From: Planctomycetota bacterium | Lineage (GTDB): Bacteria > Planctomycetota > Phycisphaerae > Phycisphaerales > SM1A02 | Direction of reading: 5' to 3' | Assembly (NCBI GenBank): GCA_009924765.1 | Contig: RFQW01000012.1 | Location: 1 to 12,913 of the forward strand | Length of the DNA: 12,913 nt | Shown: positions 1 through 6,584 of the stretch, piece after piece | Layout: every line of letters begins with the position of its first letter | Numbering within the stretch: position 1 is the stretch's first letter | Translations under genes and position numbers: made by a program | Notes under the pieces: model-generated | Told to the model about the DNA's origin: nothing | The model's database searches: none | The model's input: the letters and a program-made list of their open reading frames with translations, nothing else

Positions 1-1070
1 TCCACACCCTCCTCGCGCAGCAGGATGTTCTTGAGATAGCGATATTCCCACCGTGGCCAACCATCCACATACAGCACGCGCAGTGGCCGATCCATGAAGA
101 TGACCGACACGGGTCGGGCATCGTTCGAGGCATCCGCGTCCTGTCCTTCAGGTAGCAGCGCCACCTCCCAATCGGCTTCACCGGCCTTGGCTCGATCGCC
201 GGTCAAGGTGACGCGAATGCGTCGATCCTGCCCAGGCTGCTCGGTTCGCTCGTCAAGCACCACACCGGTCAATCGATCGCGAAGCGCGATGCGGACAGGT
301 GCGCTGTCGCCGCTGGTCACGGTGACCTGCACGGGCACGCGATCCTTTGGAAAGGCGCGCTGCGGGAACTCCACTTCGGTGACGGCGCGATCCGCCACGC
401 CGGCTGGATCACCGAGCGGCACCACGAACACGGGAGCCGACTGCGCCTTCAAGCGTCGGATCGTGTCGGCATCGATGGTGTCCTGACTCCGTCCATCCGA
501 CAGCAGCACGATGGCGCTGATCGGATGATTGCCAGACTGTCGAAGCACATCCTGCAGCGCCGTGGCCATCAATGTGTGACGTCCTGAGGCTTCGGGTGGT
601 GTGGTTGGATCCGACATGGGCACCGCGCCCGATGACATGGCGAACCATGCGATGTCGTGTTCCTTCTGCAATGCGCTCCACACCGGTTCGCGCAGGATGC
701 CGCGCACACGATCGTCGCGACTGCAACGCGCACCCTGTGCGTCATGCTCATCCTTCACCTGCAGACTCAGGGTGCGGTCCACCACGATCTGCAGTCGATC
801 CTGTTCCACACGCTCGCGCGGCCACTCGATGGCCGGACCCATCAGCAGCCATGCAAGCAACAGAAGGGTGCACAGGCGAAGCGTTCCAAGCGCGCCGCGT
901 GCCATGCGTGAACCGCGCAGTCCCATGTACGACCACCATGCCGACATGATCAGCGCCATCAGCACCAGTACCTGAAGCCATGTCGGCCACGGCCGCTGCA
1001 GCACCACATGCCAGGTCTGGTCAACCAGGTTTGGTGGCACATCGAGCCACTCCAGCAGCACCTTGTTCAT
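1..1070 (-). CDS. VWA-type membrane protein of the BatA/MoxR operon (3' end off window)
   Basis: The reading frame opens at the ATG at 1068-1070 and stays open to base 1, so about 356 N-terminal residues are visible and the C-terminus is missing. Two hydrophobic segments lie near residues 28-47 and 61-79. A von Willebrand factor A-like fold follows, with VVDRTLS at 86-92 (a D-x-T-x-S variant of the MIDAS motif) and a later VLLSDG strand. A beta-rich region follows, and then VDGWPRWEYRYLKN just before the edge. That last motif is one I recognise from large planctomycete proteins that continue into a glutamine-amidotransferase-like domain; this continuation is inference. The ATG overlaps the stop of the preceding gene (ATGA), and a GGTGA ribosome site lies 4 nt upstream. 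The protein probably sits in the cytoplasmic membrane and works with the MoxR ATPase and DUF58 protein. Its exact role is unknown. Confidence 0.85.
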   Translation of the reverse strand, partial: MNKVLLEWLDVPPNLVDQTWHVVLQRPWPTWLQVLVLMALIMSAWWSYMGLRGSRMARGALGTLRLCTLLLLAWLLMGPAIEWPRERVEQDRLQIVVDRTLSLQVKDEHDAQGARCSRDDRVRGILREPVWSALQKEHDIAWFAMSSGAVPMSDPTTPPEASGRHTLMATALQDVLRQSGNHPISAIVLLSDGRSQDTIDADTIRRLKAQSAPVFVVPLGDPAGVADRAVTEVEFPQRAFPKDRVPVQVTVTSGDSAPVRIALRDRLTGVVLDERTEQPGQDRRIRVTLTGDRAKAGEADWEVALLPEGQDADASNDARPVSVIFMDRPLRVLYVDGWPRWEYRYLKNILLREEGV

Positions 1071-2497
1071 GCCGTCACCGCCTTGCCGTCAGCCTGCGCG
1101 CGCGGGCTTCCGAACCTGGACAGGATGCTTTCCGCAAGCAGGCACAGCATGGCGACACAGAGCAGGGGAAGGGTCCAGGGTGAGTCCAGACCCTGCGCAA
1201 CCGCGTCCGCATCGCTGGAATCCCCCAACCATCGCCACGAACCGACGCCACGACGCCACGCCTCGATCGACGCATCGTCCACGCGCTCGATGCTGGCGGC
1301 GACGGGATCGAGTCGCACCGCGATCCATCGCTCGCGTCCATCTCGCTGCTTCACCTTCCACAGGCCTGGTGCGGGAATGGGTTGGCGCGTGCGTCCCTCC
1401 GCGTCGATCTCGATGGTTGGTTGACCGGTTGTCCGCGGCACCAGCAGGCCGTTGCGTGCACTGGAACCAAGCCATGCCACCTCGCCCGTGCGGAAATCCC
1501 GCTGGGATGACGCCATCACGCGGCCGGCACGGACCGCCTCCTGGAACAGCGGCACCATGAAGGGCTTCAGCGGCAGATCGGTCCACGACAGTTCGGGCGT
1601 GAACGCAAGAACCATCACCAGTCCATGACCTTCGCGTGGATGCGTGATCAGCATCGCGGCATCACCCTGATCGAACGCGAGCGCAATGGTGTCCCGCGAT
1701 GTGTCCGGAACAAACCGCACGTGCCGCTGCATGCTCACCGGCTCGGCGAGCGCATCCAGCTCGGCACCAAGCAACGCGAAGAATGGTGAGCGTGGTTGAC
1801 GCGGTGCCAGACGCACCAACGCATCCACCGTGCGATCCTCCACACGCAGCGCAACCCCGACCGATCGATCCAGTTCGGACATCCACGCCTGCGATGAACC
1901 ATCCGGTGGCGGCATCAGCATGGTCGTGCCACCATCGCGCACAAACTGACCAAGCCACGACCAGCCGGCGGCATCTAGCAGGTCAGGGCGACACACGATC
2001 ACGGTTTCCGCATCCACGGGTGGTCGCAGCGCGAGCGAGGCTGGATCGATCTCCTGCGGCTGCATGCCGGTCACTTCCAGTGCGCGCTGGATCCATGTGG
2101 ATGCCGGCATCTGCACCAGATCCATGTCGCCACCGCGTCGACCCACGATGACCACGCGTGGCGTGGTGGTTGGTGGCGCGACCAGCGACATCGAGTCATC
2201 CAGTGGCTGGGCGTCGGGTGCCGACTCCAGCTGCATGGTTCCGTCGCTCGAGGACTTCACCACCAGATCGAACTGGTTCTCCGATGCCTGATCCGACCAG
2301 CGCACATCGGCTCGACCCAGTGGATCACCTGCGGCGTTGCGAACCACCACGCCATCGGATGCGGGTGTGGTGCCCGTGCGCGCCAGATCCACTCGCCAGC
2401 GGCACATCCCTGTTGCCCTGCACTTCACTGGTGCTGCGTCCCACGCGCACGTCGCGGATGAACCTGTTGCCAGGTGCGGCATCAAGAGGACGCGCAC
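1067..2497 (-). CDS. BatA-like membrane protein, C-terminal part, out of frame with its N-terminus
   Basis: This open frame has a nominal GTG at 2497, but its first 20 or so residues look like out-of-frame noise. Sensible protein begins around RWRVDLARTG (about 2400) and continues through a beta-rich region (VVVRN...DLVVKSS) and an amidotransferase-like section. It ends with a hydrophobic helix (WTLPLLCVAMLCLLAESIL) typical of the C-terminus of BatA-family proteins. The upstream frame (2325-3161) carries the missing N-terminal BatA domain. Together they make one gene from 3161 to 1067: 2095 nt, one base more than a multiple of three, which fits a single inserted base and a product of about 697 residues. 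I infer that this is the distal half of one gene and not an independent gene. Its stop overlaps the next start (ATGA), so the operon layout is kept. Whether the shift is real, programmed or a sequence error cannot be told here. Confidence 0.7.
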   Translation of the reverse strand: MRVLLMPHLATGSSATCAWDAAPVKCRATGMCRWRVDLARTGTTPASDGVVVRNAAGDPLGRADVRWSDQASENQFDLVVKSSSDGTMQLESAPDAQPLDDSMSLVAPPTTTPRVVIVGRRGGDMDLVQMPASTWIQRALEVTGMQPQEIDPASLALRPPVDAETVIVCRPDLLDAAGWSWLGQFVRDGGTTMLMPPPDGSSQAWMSELDRSVGVALRVEDRTVDALVRLAPRQPRSPFFALLGAELDALAEPVSMQRHVRFVPDTSRDTIALAFDQGDAAMLITHPREGHGLVMVLAFTPELSWTDLPLKPFMVPLFQEAVRAGRVMASSQRDFRTGEVAWLGSSARNGLLVPRTTGQPTIEIDAEGRTRQPIPAPGLWKVKQRDGRERWIAVRLDPVAASIERVDDASIEAWRRGVGSWRWLGDSSDADAVAQGLDSPWTLPLLCVAMLCLLAESILSRFGSPRAQADGKAVTA

Positions 2498-3161
2498 TTC
2501 GCCATGTCACGTTGCGTGCACGATCAAGCCACGCACCTGGCACGGGTTGATCCGGATCCACGCTGCCTCGACGCCATCCACTCAACACCAGCACATCGCG
2601 GCGCTCGGTGATCGCATCCGATGCGGCAGGCAGGCACTGTTCCAGCGCACCACGCAGGTCTCCACGCACGGCATGGGTGCCCAACTGCAGCACCATGGTG
2701 CGCGCATGCGCCAGATCACCGGTCGGCTGCATCAGCACGGTGGCCGGTTGTGCCGTCGTGACCAGCGCCACGCGATCCGCCTCGCGCAGCGCATCGATTG
2801 CCTGCAATGCCTGCTGCTTCAGGTGATCCAGCATGGTCGAACCGTCCACCAGCCGCTCCGCGCTGGTGGCGCCATCGTCGATCACGATCCATTGATCCCG
2901 CGTGACGCGTGATCCACTCCAACCACTCGCCAGGGGGCCCGCCATGGCGGTGCCGATCAGGCCGATGCCCAAGGCCCGCAGTGTGAGCAGCAGCCATCGC
3001 TCCAGTCGACGGCGACGACGCACCTTCTCCATGGCCAATCGCAGCAGCATGGTGCTCGGCCACGGCGTCACTCGGGGGCGACGCAGCAGCAGATGCAGCA
3101 CGATCGGCAGGGCCGCCGCACACAACGCCGCCACCGCCAACCCGGGGTGCAGGAAGTTCAT
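2325..3161 (-). CDS. BatA-like membrane protein, N-terminal part (aerotolerance regulator N-terminal domain), frameshifted
   Basis: From the ATG at 3161 the protein reads MNFLHPGLAVAALCAAALPI and is a clear BatA N-terminal domain. It has a membrane helix at about residues 7-26, a basic stretch (EKVRRRRRLERW, about 45-56) and a second helix at 56-74. A degenerate VWA-like domain follows, with IDDGATS at 94-100 where a MIDAS DxSxS would be and LVLSGW near 191-196. Homology-like sequence ends near residue 253 (VQGNRDV, about 2405); the frame then runs through low-quality sequence to a stop at 2325. The ATG was chosen over the GTG at 3182 because it overlaps the DUF58 stop (ATGA) and has GGAGG (3167-3171) 5 nt upstream. 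In this family the protein is a membrane partner of MoxR and VWA proteins. The remainder of the protein is encoded one base out of phase downstream (1067-2497 frame). Confidence 0.75.
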   Translation of the reverse strand: MNFLHPGLAVAALCAAALPIVLHLLLRRPRVTPWPSTMLLRLAMEKVRRRRRLERWLLLTLRALGIGLIGTAMAGPLASGWSGSRVTRDQWIVIDDGATSAERLVDGSTMLDHLKQQALQAIDALREADRVALVTTAQPATVLMQPTGDLAHARTMVLQLGTHAVRGDLRGALEQCLPAASDAITERRDVLVLSGWRRGSVDPDQPVPGAWLDRARNVTWRSARPLDAAPGNRFIRDVRVGRSTSEVQGNRDVPLASGSGAHGHHTRIRWRGGSQRRR

Positions 3162-4126
3162 CCACGCCTCCGAGCGCGCCACGCCGCTTCGCGACGACTC
3201 AACAGCGCCGCAAGGGGCGGGCCAACGGAATCATGACTGTCCAGACGCAGCACGTCATCGTTGAAGCTGCGCGCAAGGCGTTCCAGTTCGGCATCGAAGT
3301 GTTTCAGTTCCTGCAGATAGGCCGCGCGGATCACCTCGGCATCCGCCTCGATGGGCGGCTGTCCCTCCATGTCCTCGAATCGACGGAATCCCTCCAGTGG
3401 AAACCGGATCTCCTGACGGTCGAGGATGCGCGCCAGCACCACATCGTGGCCACGGAACCGCGCCTTGGCCAGCGCCTCACGCAATGACTCCATCGGATGC
3501 TGAAAGTCGCTCAGGATGAAGATGAGTGAACGCGCGCTGAGCGTGGCCAGCACCTGATCGATCGCGCGCGCCGGTTGCGCCACGCCGCCAATCTTCACGG
3601 TGGCGAGCGACTGCACCAGACTGCGCCATTGTCCCTTGGCTCCGCTGCGACGGACCGTGGCGCGCACATCATCCGCGTACACCGTCATGCCCACGCGATC
3701 GCGCTGCTCCAGACACAGGTGCGCCAGCGCCACACTGATGGCTGCCGCACAGTCGAACTTGGTCCATTGCAGCGATGTGCGGCCGGCGTCGGTGCCACCC
3801 CAACCTGCCTTGCTGCCAAGCGTGCCGAAGCGCATGCTGCTGCTTGCATCGACCAGGATCACCACATCCAGGTTGGTCTCCTGCTCGTAACGTTTCAGAT
3901 ACAGCTTGTCGCTGCGACCGAACACCTTCCAGTCGAGGTGTCGCAGCGATTCACCCGGGGTGTAGGGCCGATGCTCGGCGAACTCCACGGCCTGTCCCTG
4001 TCGCGGACTGGCGTGCATGCCGCTGCCAAGTCCATCAACAAGCATGCGCGCGCGCAGTTCGAATGGTGCAAGCTGCGCCAGTGTCTCTGGCGCCAGGTAG
4101 GCCTCGGCCCGCAGCGGCGCGCTCAC
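3158..4126 (-). CDS. DUF58 domain protein (MoxR-associated, VWA-like)
   Basis: This 322-residue protein is a textbook DUF58 member. It has VEFAEHRPYTPGES followed by RHLDWK (about 62-67), then YLKRYEQETNL, then VVILVDASSS at 88-97 with a complete D93-x-S95-x-S97 MIDAS-like motif. A further strand reads FILSDFQHP near 203-211. No signal peptide or membrane helix is evident, so it is probably cytoplasmic. DUF58 proteins are encoded next to MoxR ATPases and VWA membrane proteins and are thought to act with them in envelope-linked assembly or maturation; the biochemical activity is not established. The start is GTG at 4126, overlapping the moxR stop as GTGA. No strong Shine-Dalgarno sequence is visible, so translation probably depends on coupling to moxR. 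Its own TGA overlaps the BatA-like ATG. The family call is certain, the function is not. Confidence 0.93.
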   Translation of the reverse strand: MSAPLRAEAYLAPETLAQLAPFELRARMLVDGLGSGMHASPRQGQAVEFAEHRPYTPGESLRHLDWKVFGRSDKLYLKRYEQETNLDVVILVDASSSMRFGTLGSKAGWGGTDAGRTSLQWTKFDCAAAISVALAHLCLEQRDRVGMTVYADDVRATVRRSGAKGQWRSLVQSLATVKIGGVAQPARAIDQVLATLSARSLIFILSDFQHPMESLREALAKARFRGHDVVLARILDRQEIRFPLEGFRRFEDMEGQPPIEADAEVIRAAYLQELKHFDAELERLARSFNDDVLRLDSHDSVGPPLAALLSRREAAWRARRRG

Positions 4127-5196
4127 GTGATGAGCCGGTCCAGCGGACGACGATCGGCCGCCGGATCCAGCGGCGTGGCATCGAGCAGGCTCTGAACGAT
4201 CACTTCACTTGTCACGCCATCGGCTTCGGCGTTGAAGTTGGTCACGATGCGGTGTCGAAGCACGGGCAGGGCGATGGCCTGCAGATGGGCCGGCAACACG
4301 TGCGTGTGACCCGACATGAGTGCCTTCGCCTTGGCGGCAAGGATCAGGAACTGGCTGGCGCGCGGACCGGCGCCCCATGCCACGTAGTCCTTCACGATCT
4401 TCGGAACATCGGCTGTGGAGTCACCCTCAGCCCGCTCGCCCACGCGCGTGGCTCGAACCAGTCGCAGCGCATATCGCGCCACATGTTCCGCCACCGGCAT
4501 GCGACGCACGGCCGACTGCACGCGCCCAAGATCCACGGCATCCATCACCGCATCGGGGTGGAACGATGCCTCGCCGGTGGTGCGCGTGATCACCTCAAGC
4601 TCCTCGGCCTCGCTTGGATATCCGATGTGAATGTTCATCATGAAGCGATCAAGCTGCGCCTCGGGCAACGGGTAGGTGCCTTCCTGCTCGATCGGATTCT
4701 GCGTGGCTAGCACGAAGAACGGACTGGGCAGCCGGTGCGCCACACCACCCACGGTCACCTGGCGCTCCTGCATCGCCTCCAGCAGCGCGGCCTGGGTCTT
4801 GGGTGGCGTTCGATTGATCTCGTCCGCCAGCACCAGGTTCGAGAAGATGGGTCCGCGCACGAAGCGCAGTGCGCGCGTGCCGCTGGCTCGATCCTCCTCG
4901 ATCACTTCCGTTCCGGTGATGTCCGAAGGCATCAGGTCGGGCGTGAACTGGATGCGGCTGAACTGCATGCTGAGCGTGCGCGCAAGGGTGGCGATGAGCA
5001 GCGTCTTGGCCAGCCCAGGCACACCTTCAACCACCGCGTGTCCACCGCACAGCAGGGCCAGTAGGGTCTCGTCCAGCACGCGGTTCTGACCCACGATCAC
5101 CTTGTGCACTTCACGGCGCACCTTCTCCACCGACTGGGTCGCCCAGGCAGCCTCTTCGGCGGTCAATCCTGCGTCCATCGGTGGGGTATCGCTCAT
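4123..5196 (-). CDS. MoxR-family AAA+ ATPase
   Basis: The protein has 357 residues from the ATG at 5196 (MSDTPPMDAG). The Walker A motif is GVPGLAKT (58-65), Walker B is LVLADEINRT (121-130), the sensor 1 region is ATQNPIEQEGTYPLPEA (154-170), and an arginine-finger candidate sits in QLDRF (171-175). These motifs and the length are those of the MoxR subfamily (RavA/MoxR clade), chaperone-like ATPases that work with VWA and DUF58 partners, as found next door here. The frame stays open upstream to 5448, but that extension (rich in Ser, Arg and Cys) lies opposite mutM and has no family resemblance, so I chose 5196. A TATACT element ends exactly 6 nt before this ATG, implying a leaderless or nearly leaderless transcript. 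It is the first gene of a four-gene operon running left. Confidence 0.95.
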   Translation of the reverse strand: MSDTPPMDAGLTAEEAAWATQSVEKVRREVHKVIVGQNRVLDETLLALLCGGHAVVEGVPGLAKTLLIATLARTLSMQFSRIQFTPDLMPSDITGTEVIEEDRASGTRALRFVRGPIFSNLVLADEINRTPPKTQAALLEAMQERQVTVGGVAHRLPSPFFVLATQNPIEQEGTYPLPEAQLDRFMMNIHIGYPSEAEELEVITRTTGEASFHPDAVMDAVDLGRVQSAVRRMPVAEHVARYALRLVRATRVGERAEGDSTADVPKIVKDYVAWGAGPRASQFLILAAKAKALMSGHTHVLPAHLQAIALPVLRHRIVTNFNAEADGVTSEVIVQSLLDATPLDPAADRRPLDRLIT

Positions 5197-5202
5197 GCGG
5201 CG

Positions 5203-5208
5203 AGTATA
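5203..5208 (-). promoter_or_regulatory. -10 element (TATACT) for leaderless moxR transcription
   Basis: On the minus strand TATACT ends 6 nt before the moxR ATG. With the usual -10 to start-site distance, transcription would begin at or within a base or two of the ATG. No convincing -35 hexamer lies 16-18 bp upstream, which would be inside mutM. The element is interlocked with a plus-strand TAGAGT serving mutM. The sequence is directly visible; promoter function is inference. Confidence 0.55.
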
Positions 5209-5212
5209 GAGT
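5207..5212 (+). promoter_or_regulatory. -10 element (TAGAGT) for leaderless mutM transcription
   Basis: TAGAGT fits TANNNT and ends exactly 6 nt before the mutM GTG at 5219, the same spacing as the opposite-strand element for moxR. The overlapping TATAGA at 5205-5210 is an alternative reading. No good -35 is visible. The flanks GCGGC (5197-5201) and GCCGC (5214-5218) form an inverted repeat around the shared AT-rich core. Confidence 0.45.
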
Positions 5213-5218
5213 TGCCGC

Positions 5219-6079
5219 GTGCCTGAACTGCCCGAAGTGGAGAGTTTGCGCAGGGATCTGGAGGCCCGGATCCTCGGTGCCCGTGTGGAGCAGTCGCGGT
5301 TGCTGCGGCCTGATGTGCTGCACCGATCCGCCGATGCACCAGAGGTGCCGTTGCCCACCGGAAGCGTGGTGAAACGACTGCTTCGACATGGCAAGCAGCT
5401 GGTCATCGATACATCGCAGCACGGATGCCTGCTGGTGCACCTTGGCATGAGTGGATCGCTTCGAGTCGTTCCGGATCATGATGCCGGTTCGATCGACCAC
5501 GAGCGACATGTGCATGCGCGCTGGACGCTGCAAACCACGCAGGGCGCGCTGGTGCATCTTCGTCACCGTGATCCACGACGGTTCGGCTGGCTCGAATCGC
5601 ATGCGTCCCTGCAGTCGATCCTGGATACCTGCTGGAGCCAGCTTGGCCCCGATGCGCTTGGCGTGGAATCGTCGGCCTTGATCGCGGCGTTCAAGGGTTC
5701 GCGACGCGCATTGAAGTCGGCATTGCTCGATCAGGCGGTGACGGCAGGCATCGGAAACATCTATGTCGATGAATCGCTGTTTCGTGCAGGACTGCATCCA
5801 TGCATGCCGGTGCAGAGACTGAAACCCGATCAGGTGGATCGACTCGCCGTGATCATCCGCAAGGTGCTGCAGCAGGCCGTGGATCGTGGTGGAAGCACCA
5901 TTCAGGATCACCGCACAGCGGATGGTGGCTGGGGATCGTTCCAGAAACTGCACAAGGTGTATGGACGCGCCGGTCTGCCGTGCACCACCTGCAAGGCGCC
6001 CTTGACTTCCAGACTGGTGCAACAACGCATGACCGTGTTCTGCAAGAGCTGCCAGCCACGGCGGCCTGGAAGGCCCTGA
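5219..6079 (+). CDS. mutM: Formamidopyrimidine-DNA glycosylase (Fpg/MutM)
   Basis: This bifunctional base-excision-repair enzyme removes 8-oxoguanine and formamidopyrimidines and cleaves the abasic site. The 286-residue protein starts at GTG 5219 with PELPEVE; Pro2 is the catalytic N-terminus after Met removal and Glu3 the conserved acid. Further landmarks are Lys59 in RHGKQL, HLGMSGSLR at 74-82 with the void-filling Met77, DPRRFG at 118-123, and GIGNIYVDESLF at 178-189 (helix-two-turns-helix). A C-terminal zinc finger follows, with Cys245, Cys248, Cys265 and Cys268 (C-x2-C-x16-C-x2-C) and the conserved Arg260. All key residues are present, so it should be active. It diverges from moxR across only 22 bp and has no ribosome site, consistent with a leaderless message. 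A GC hairpin overlaps its stop codon. Confidence 0.96.
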   Translation: MPELPEVESLRRDLEARILGARVEQSRLLRPDVLHRSADAPEVPLPTGSVVKRLLRHGKQLVIDTSQHGCLLVHLGMSGSLRVVPDHDAGSIDHERHVHARWTLQTTQGALVHLRHRDPRRFGWLESHASLQSILDTCWSQLGPDALGVESSALIAAFKGSRRALKSALLDQAVTAGIGNIYVDESLFRAGLHPCMPVQRLKPDQVDRLAVIIRKVLQQAVDRGGSTIQDHRTADGGWGSFQKLHKVYGRAGLPCTTCKAPLTSRLVQQRMTVFCKSCQPRRPGRP

Positions 6080-6087
6080 GAGGGGCC
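6072..6087 (+). repeat. GC-rich hairpin spanning the mutM stop codon
   Basis: GGCCC (6072-6076) pairs with GGGCC (6083-6087) around a 6-nt loop that contains the last two bases-plus of the TGA stop (6077-6079). No T tract follows, so it is at best a weak or factor-assisted terminator or a 3'-end stabiliser. Confidence 0.3.
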
Positions 6088-6153
6088 GGGGCTTCGCGGT
6101 ACCCATTGGCGCGAACCGGTTGGTCCGATCGATCCAGGTGGCCTTCCCGTGGC

Positions 6154-6162
6154 TTGTGCACA
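6154..6162 (+). promoter_or_regulatory. DnaA-box-like site
   Basis: TTGTGCACA differs from TTATNCACA at one position (third base). Confidence 0.3.
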
Positions 6163-6319
6163 GCCTGCCTGCGGAGGGCTGATGCTCTGCGCGCAGAACC
6201 AGGCAAGTTCAACGCGCTTGGTCAGAAGTGCGGACGTTGATGCACCGTTGGATCGGCTTCTCTTCTGGAGGATGATGGAAGAGTTCTTTTCATCGTCATA
6301 GAAGAGAGCCATGTCAGAT

Positions 6320-6328
6320 TGTGGACAA
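6320..6328 (-). promoter_or_regulatory. DnaA-box-like site in the AT-rich segment
   Basis: The minus strand reads TTGTCCACA, one mismatch to TTATNCACA at the third base. It lies inside the most AT-rich part of the gap. Confidence 0.35.
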
Positions 6329-6475
6329 CTTCGATTCTCTCACATAAGTCATGTTTGCAGATGGATCTACGGAACAGACATGATGTGCAGAGCCTGTCAA
6401 TCAAGATCCAGCAACTGTTCGCTGGACACCAGACAACCCCCTCGACCATTCAATGAGCCGCCAGACAACCAACCA

Positions 6476-6493
6476 AACGGTTTCTGAACCGTT
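6476..6493 (-). terminator. Possible dnaA terminator hairpin
   Basis: AACGGTT (6476-6482) and AACCGTT (6487-6493) are perfect 7-bp inverted arms around a 4-nt loop. Read in the dnaA direction, the stem is followed by a T/G-rich tail beginning TTTGGTTGGTTG, a weak U tract. It lies about 90 nt beyond the dnaA stop. Confidence 0.35.
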
Positions 6494-6523
6494 ATGCAGC
6501 AGGCCGAACGAGACAGGAAATCA

Positions 6524-6549
6524 ACACCACACGTAACCCGGTGTGGCGT
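6524..6549 (-). terminator. Hairpin just downstream of dnaA
   Basis: As RNA on the minus strand, nine pairs form (one G-U) between 6541-6549 and 6524-6532 around an 8-nt loop. The core arms are CCACAC and GTGTGG. It starts about 35 nt after the dnaA stop. The following TGTTGATTTCC is only modestly U-rich, so termination is possible but unproven. Confidence 0.35.
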
Positions 6550-6559
6550 GTCGAGGAGT

Positions 6560-6568
6560 TGTTGATAA
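6560..6568 (-). promoter_or_regulatory. DnaA-box-like site next to the dnaA stop
   Basis: The minus strand reads TTATCAACA, one mismatch to TTATNCACA (sixth base). It lies 16 bp beyond the dnaA stop codon. Confidence 0.3.
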
Positions 6569-6584
6569 GTCCACGAACCGAGCG

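Larger units (their letters stand above)
6080..6584. other. 505-bp non-coding gap beside dnaA: candidate replication origin region
   Basis: No credible gene is present: the short open frames resemble no family and several overlap each other. The stretch 6281-6360 is about 59% A+T by hand count (47 of 80), much richer than its surroundings. Three sites match the DnaA-box consensus TTATNCACA at 8 of 9 positions: TTGTGCACA at 6154-6162 (plus), TTGTCCACA at 6320-6328 (minus) and TTATCAACA at 6560-6568 (minus). Two hairpins (6476-6493 and 6524-6549) and a direct repeat of CCAGACAACC (6429-6438, 6461-6470) are also present. The position next to dnaA, and the flip in gene orientation around this neighbourhood, fit an origin. 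Three one-mismatch boxes are few, so this remains a candidate. The gap upstream of dnaA (7956-8193) is the alternative but holds no comparable boxes. Confidence 0.4.

Noticed and set aside
3697..3704. GCGATCGC octamer resembling the cyanobacterial HIP1 repeat
   Set aside because: Only an isolated copy was noticed. The enrichment is of GATC in general, and the gene content is not cyanobacterial.
3775..4710. 311-codon plus-strand frame opposite the DUF58 and moxR genes
   Set aside because: It is an antisense shadow spanning the junction of two certain genes.
5197..5448. N-terminal extension of moxR by 84 residues to 5448
   Set aside because: It is antisense to mutM, rich in Ser, Arg and Cys, unlike any MoxR N-terminus, and the ATG at 5196 has a well-placed -10 element.
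5111..6106. 331-codon minus-strand frame opposite mutM
   Set aside because: It is a shadow of mutM and moxR in GC-rich DNA, with no family resemblance and a composition unlike the real proteins.
6222..6449. Possible small minus-strand protein in the gap after mutM
   Set aside because: There is no ribosome site, no TANNNT element and no family resemblance, and other short frames overlap it. The AT-rich segment is better explained as non-coding.
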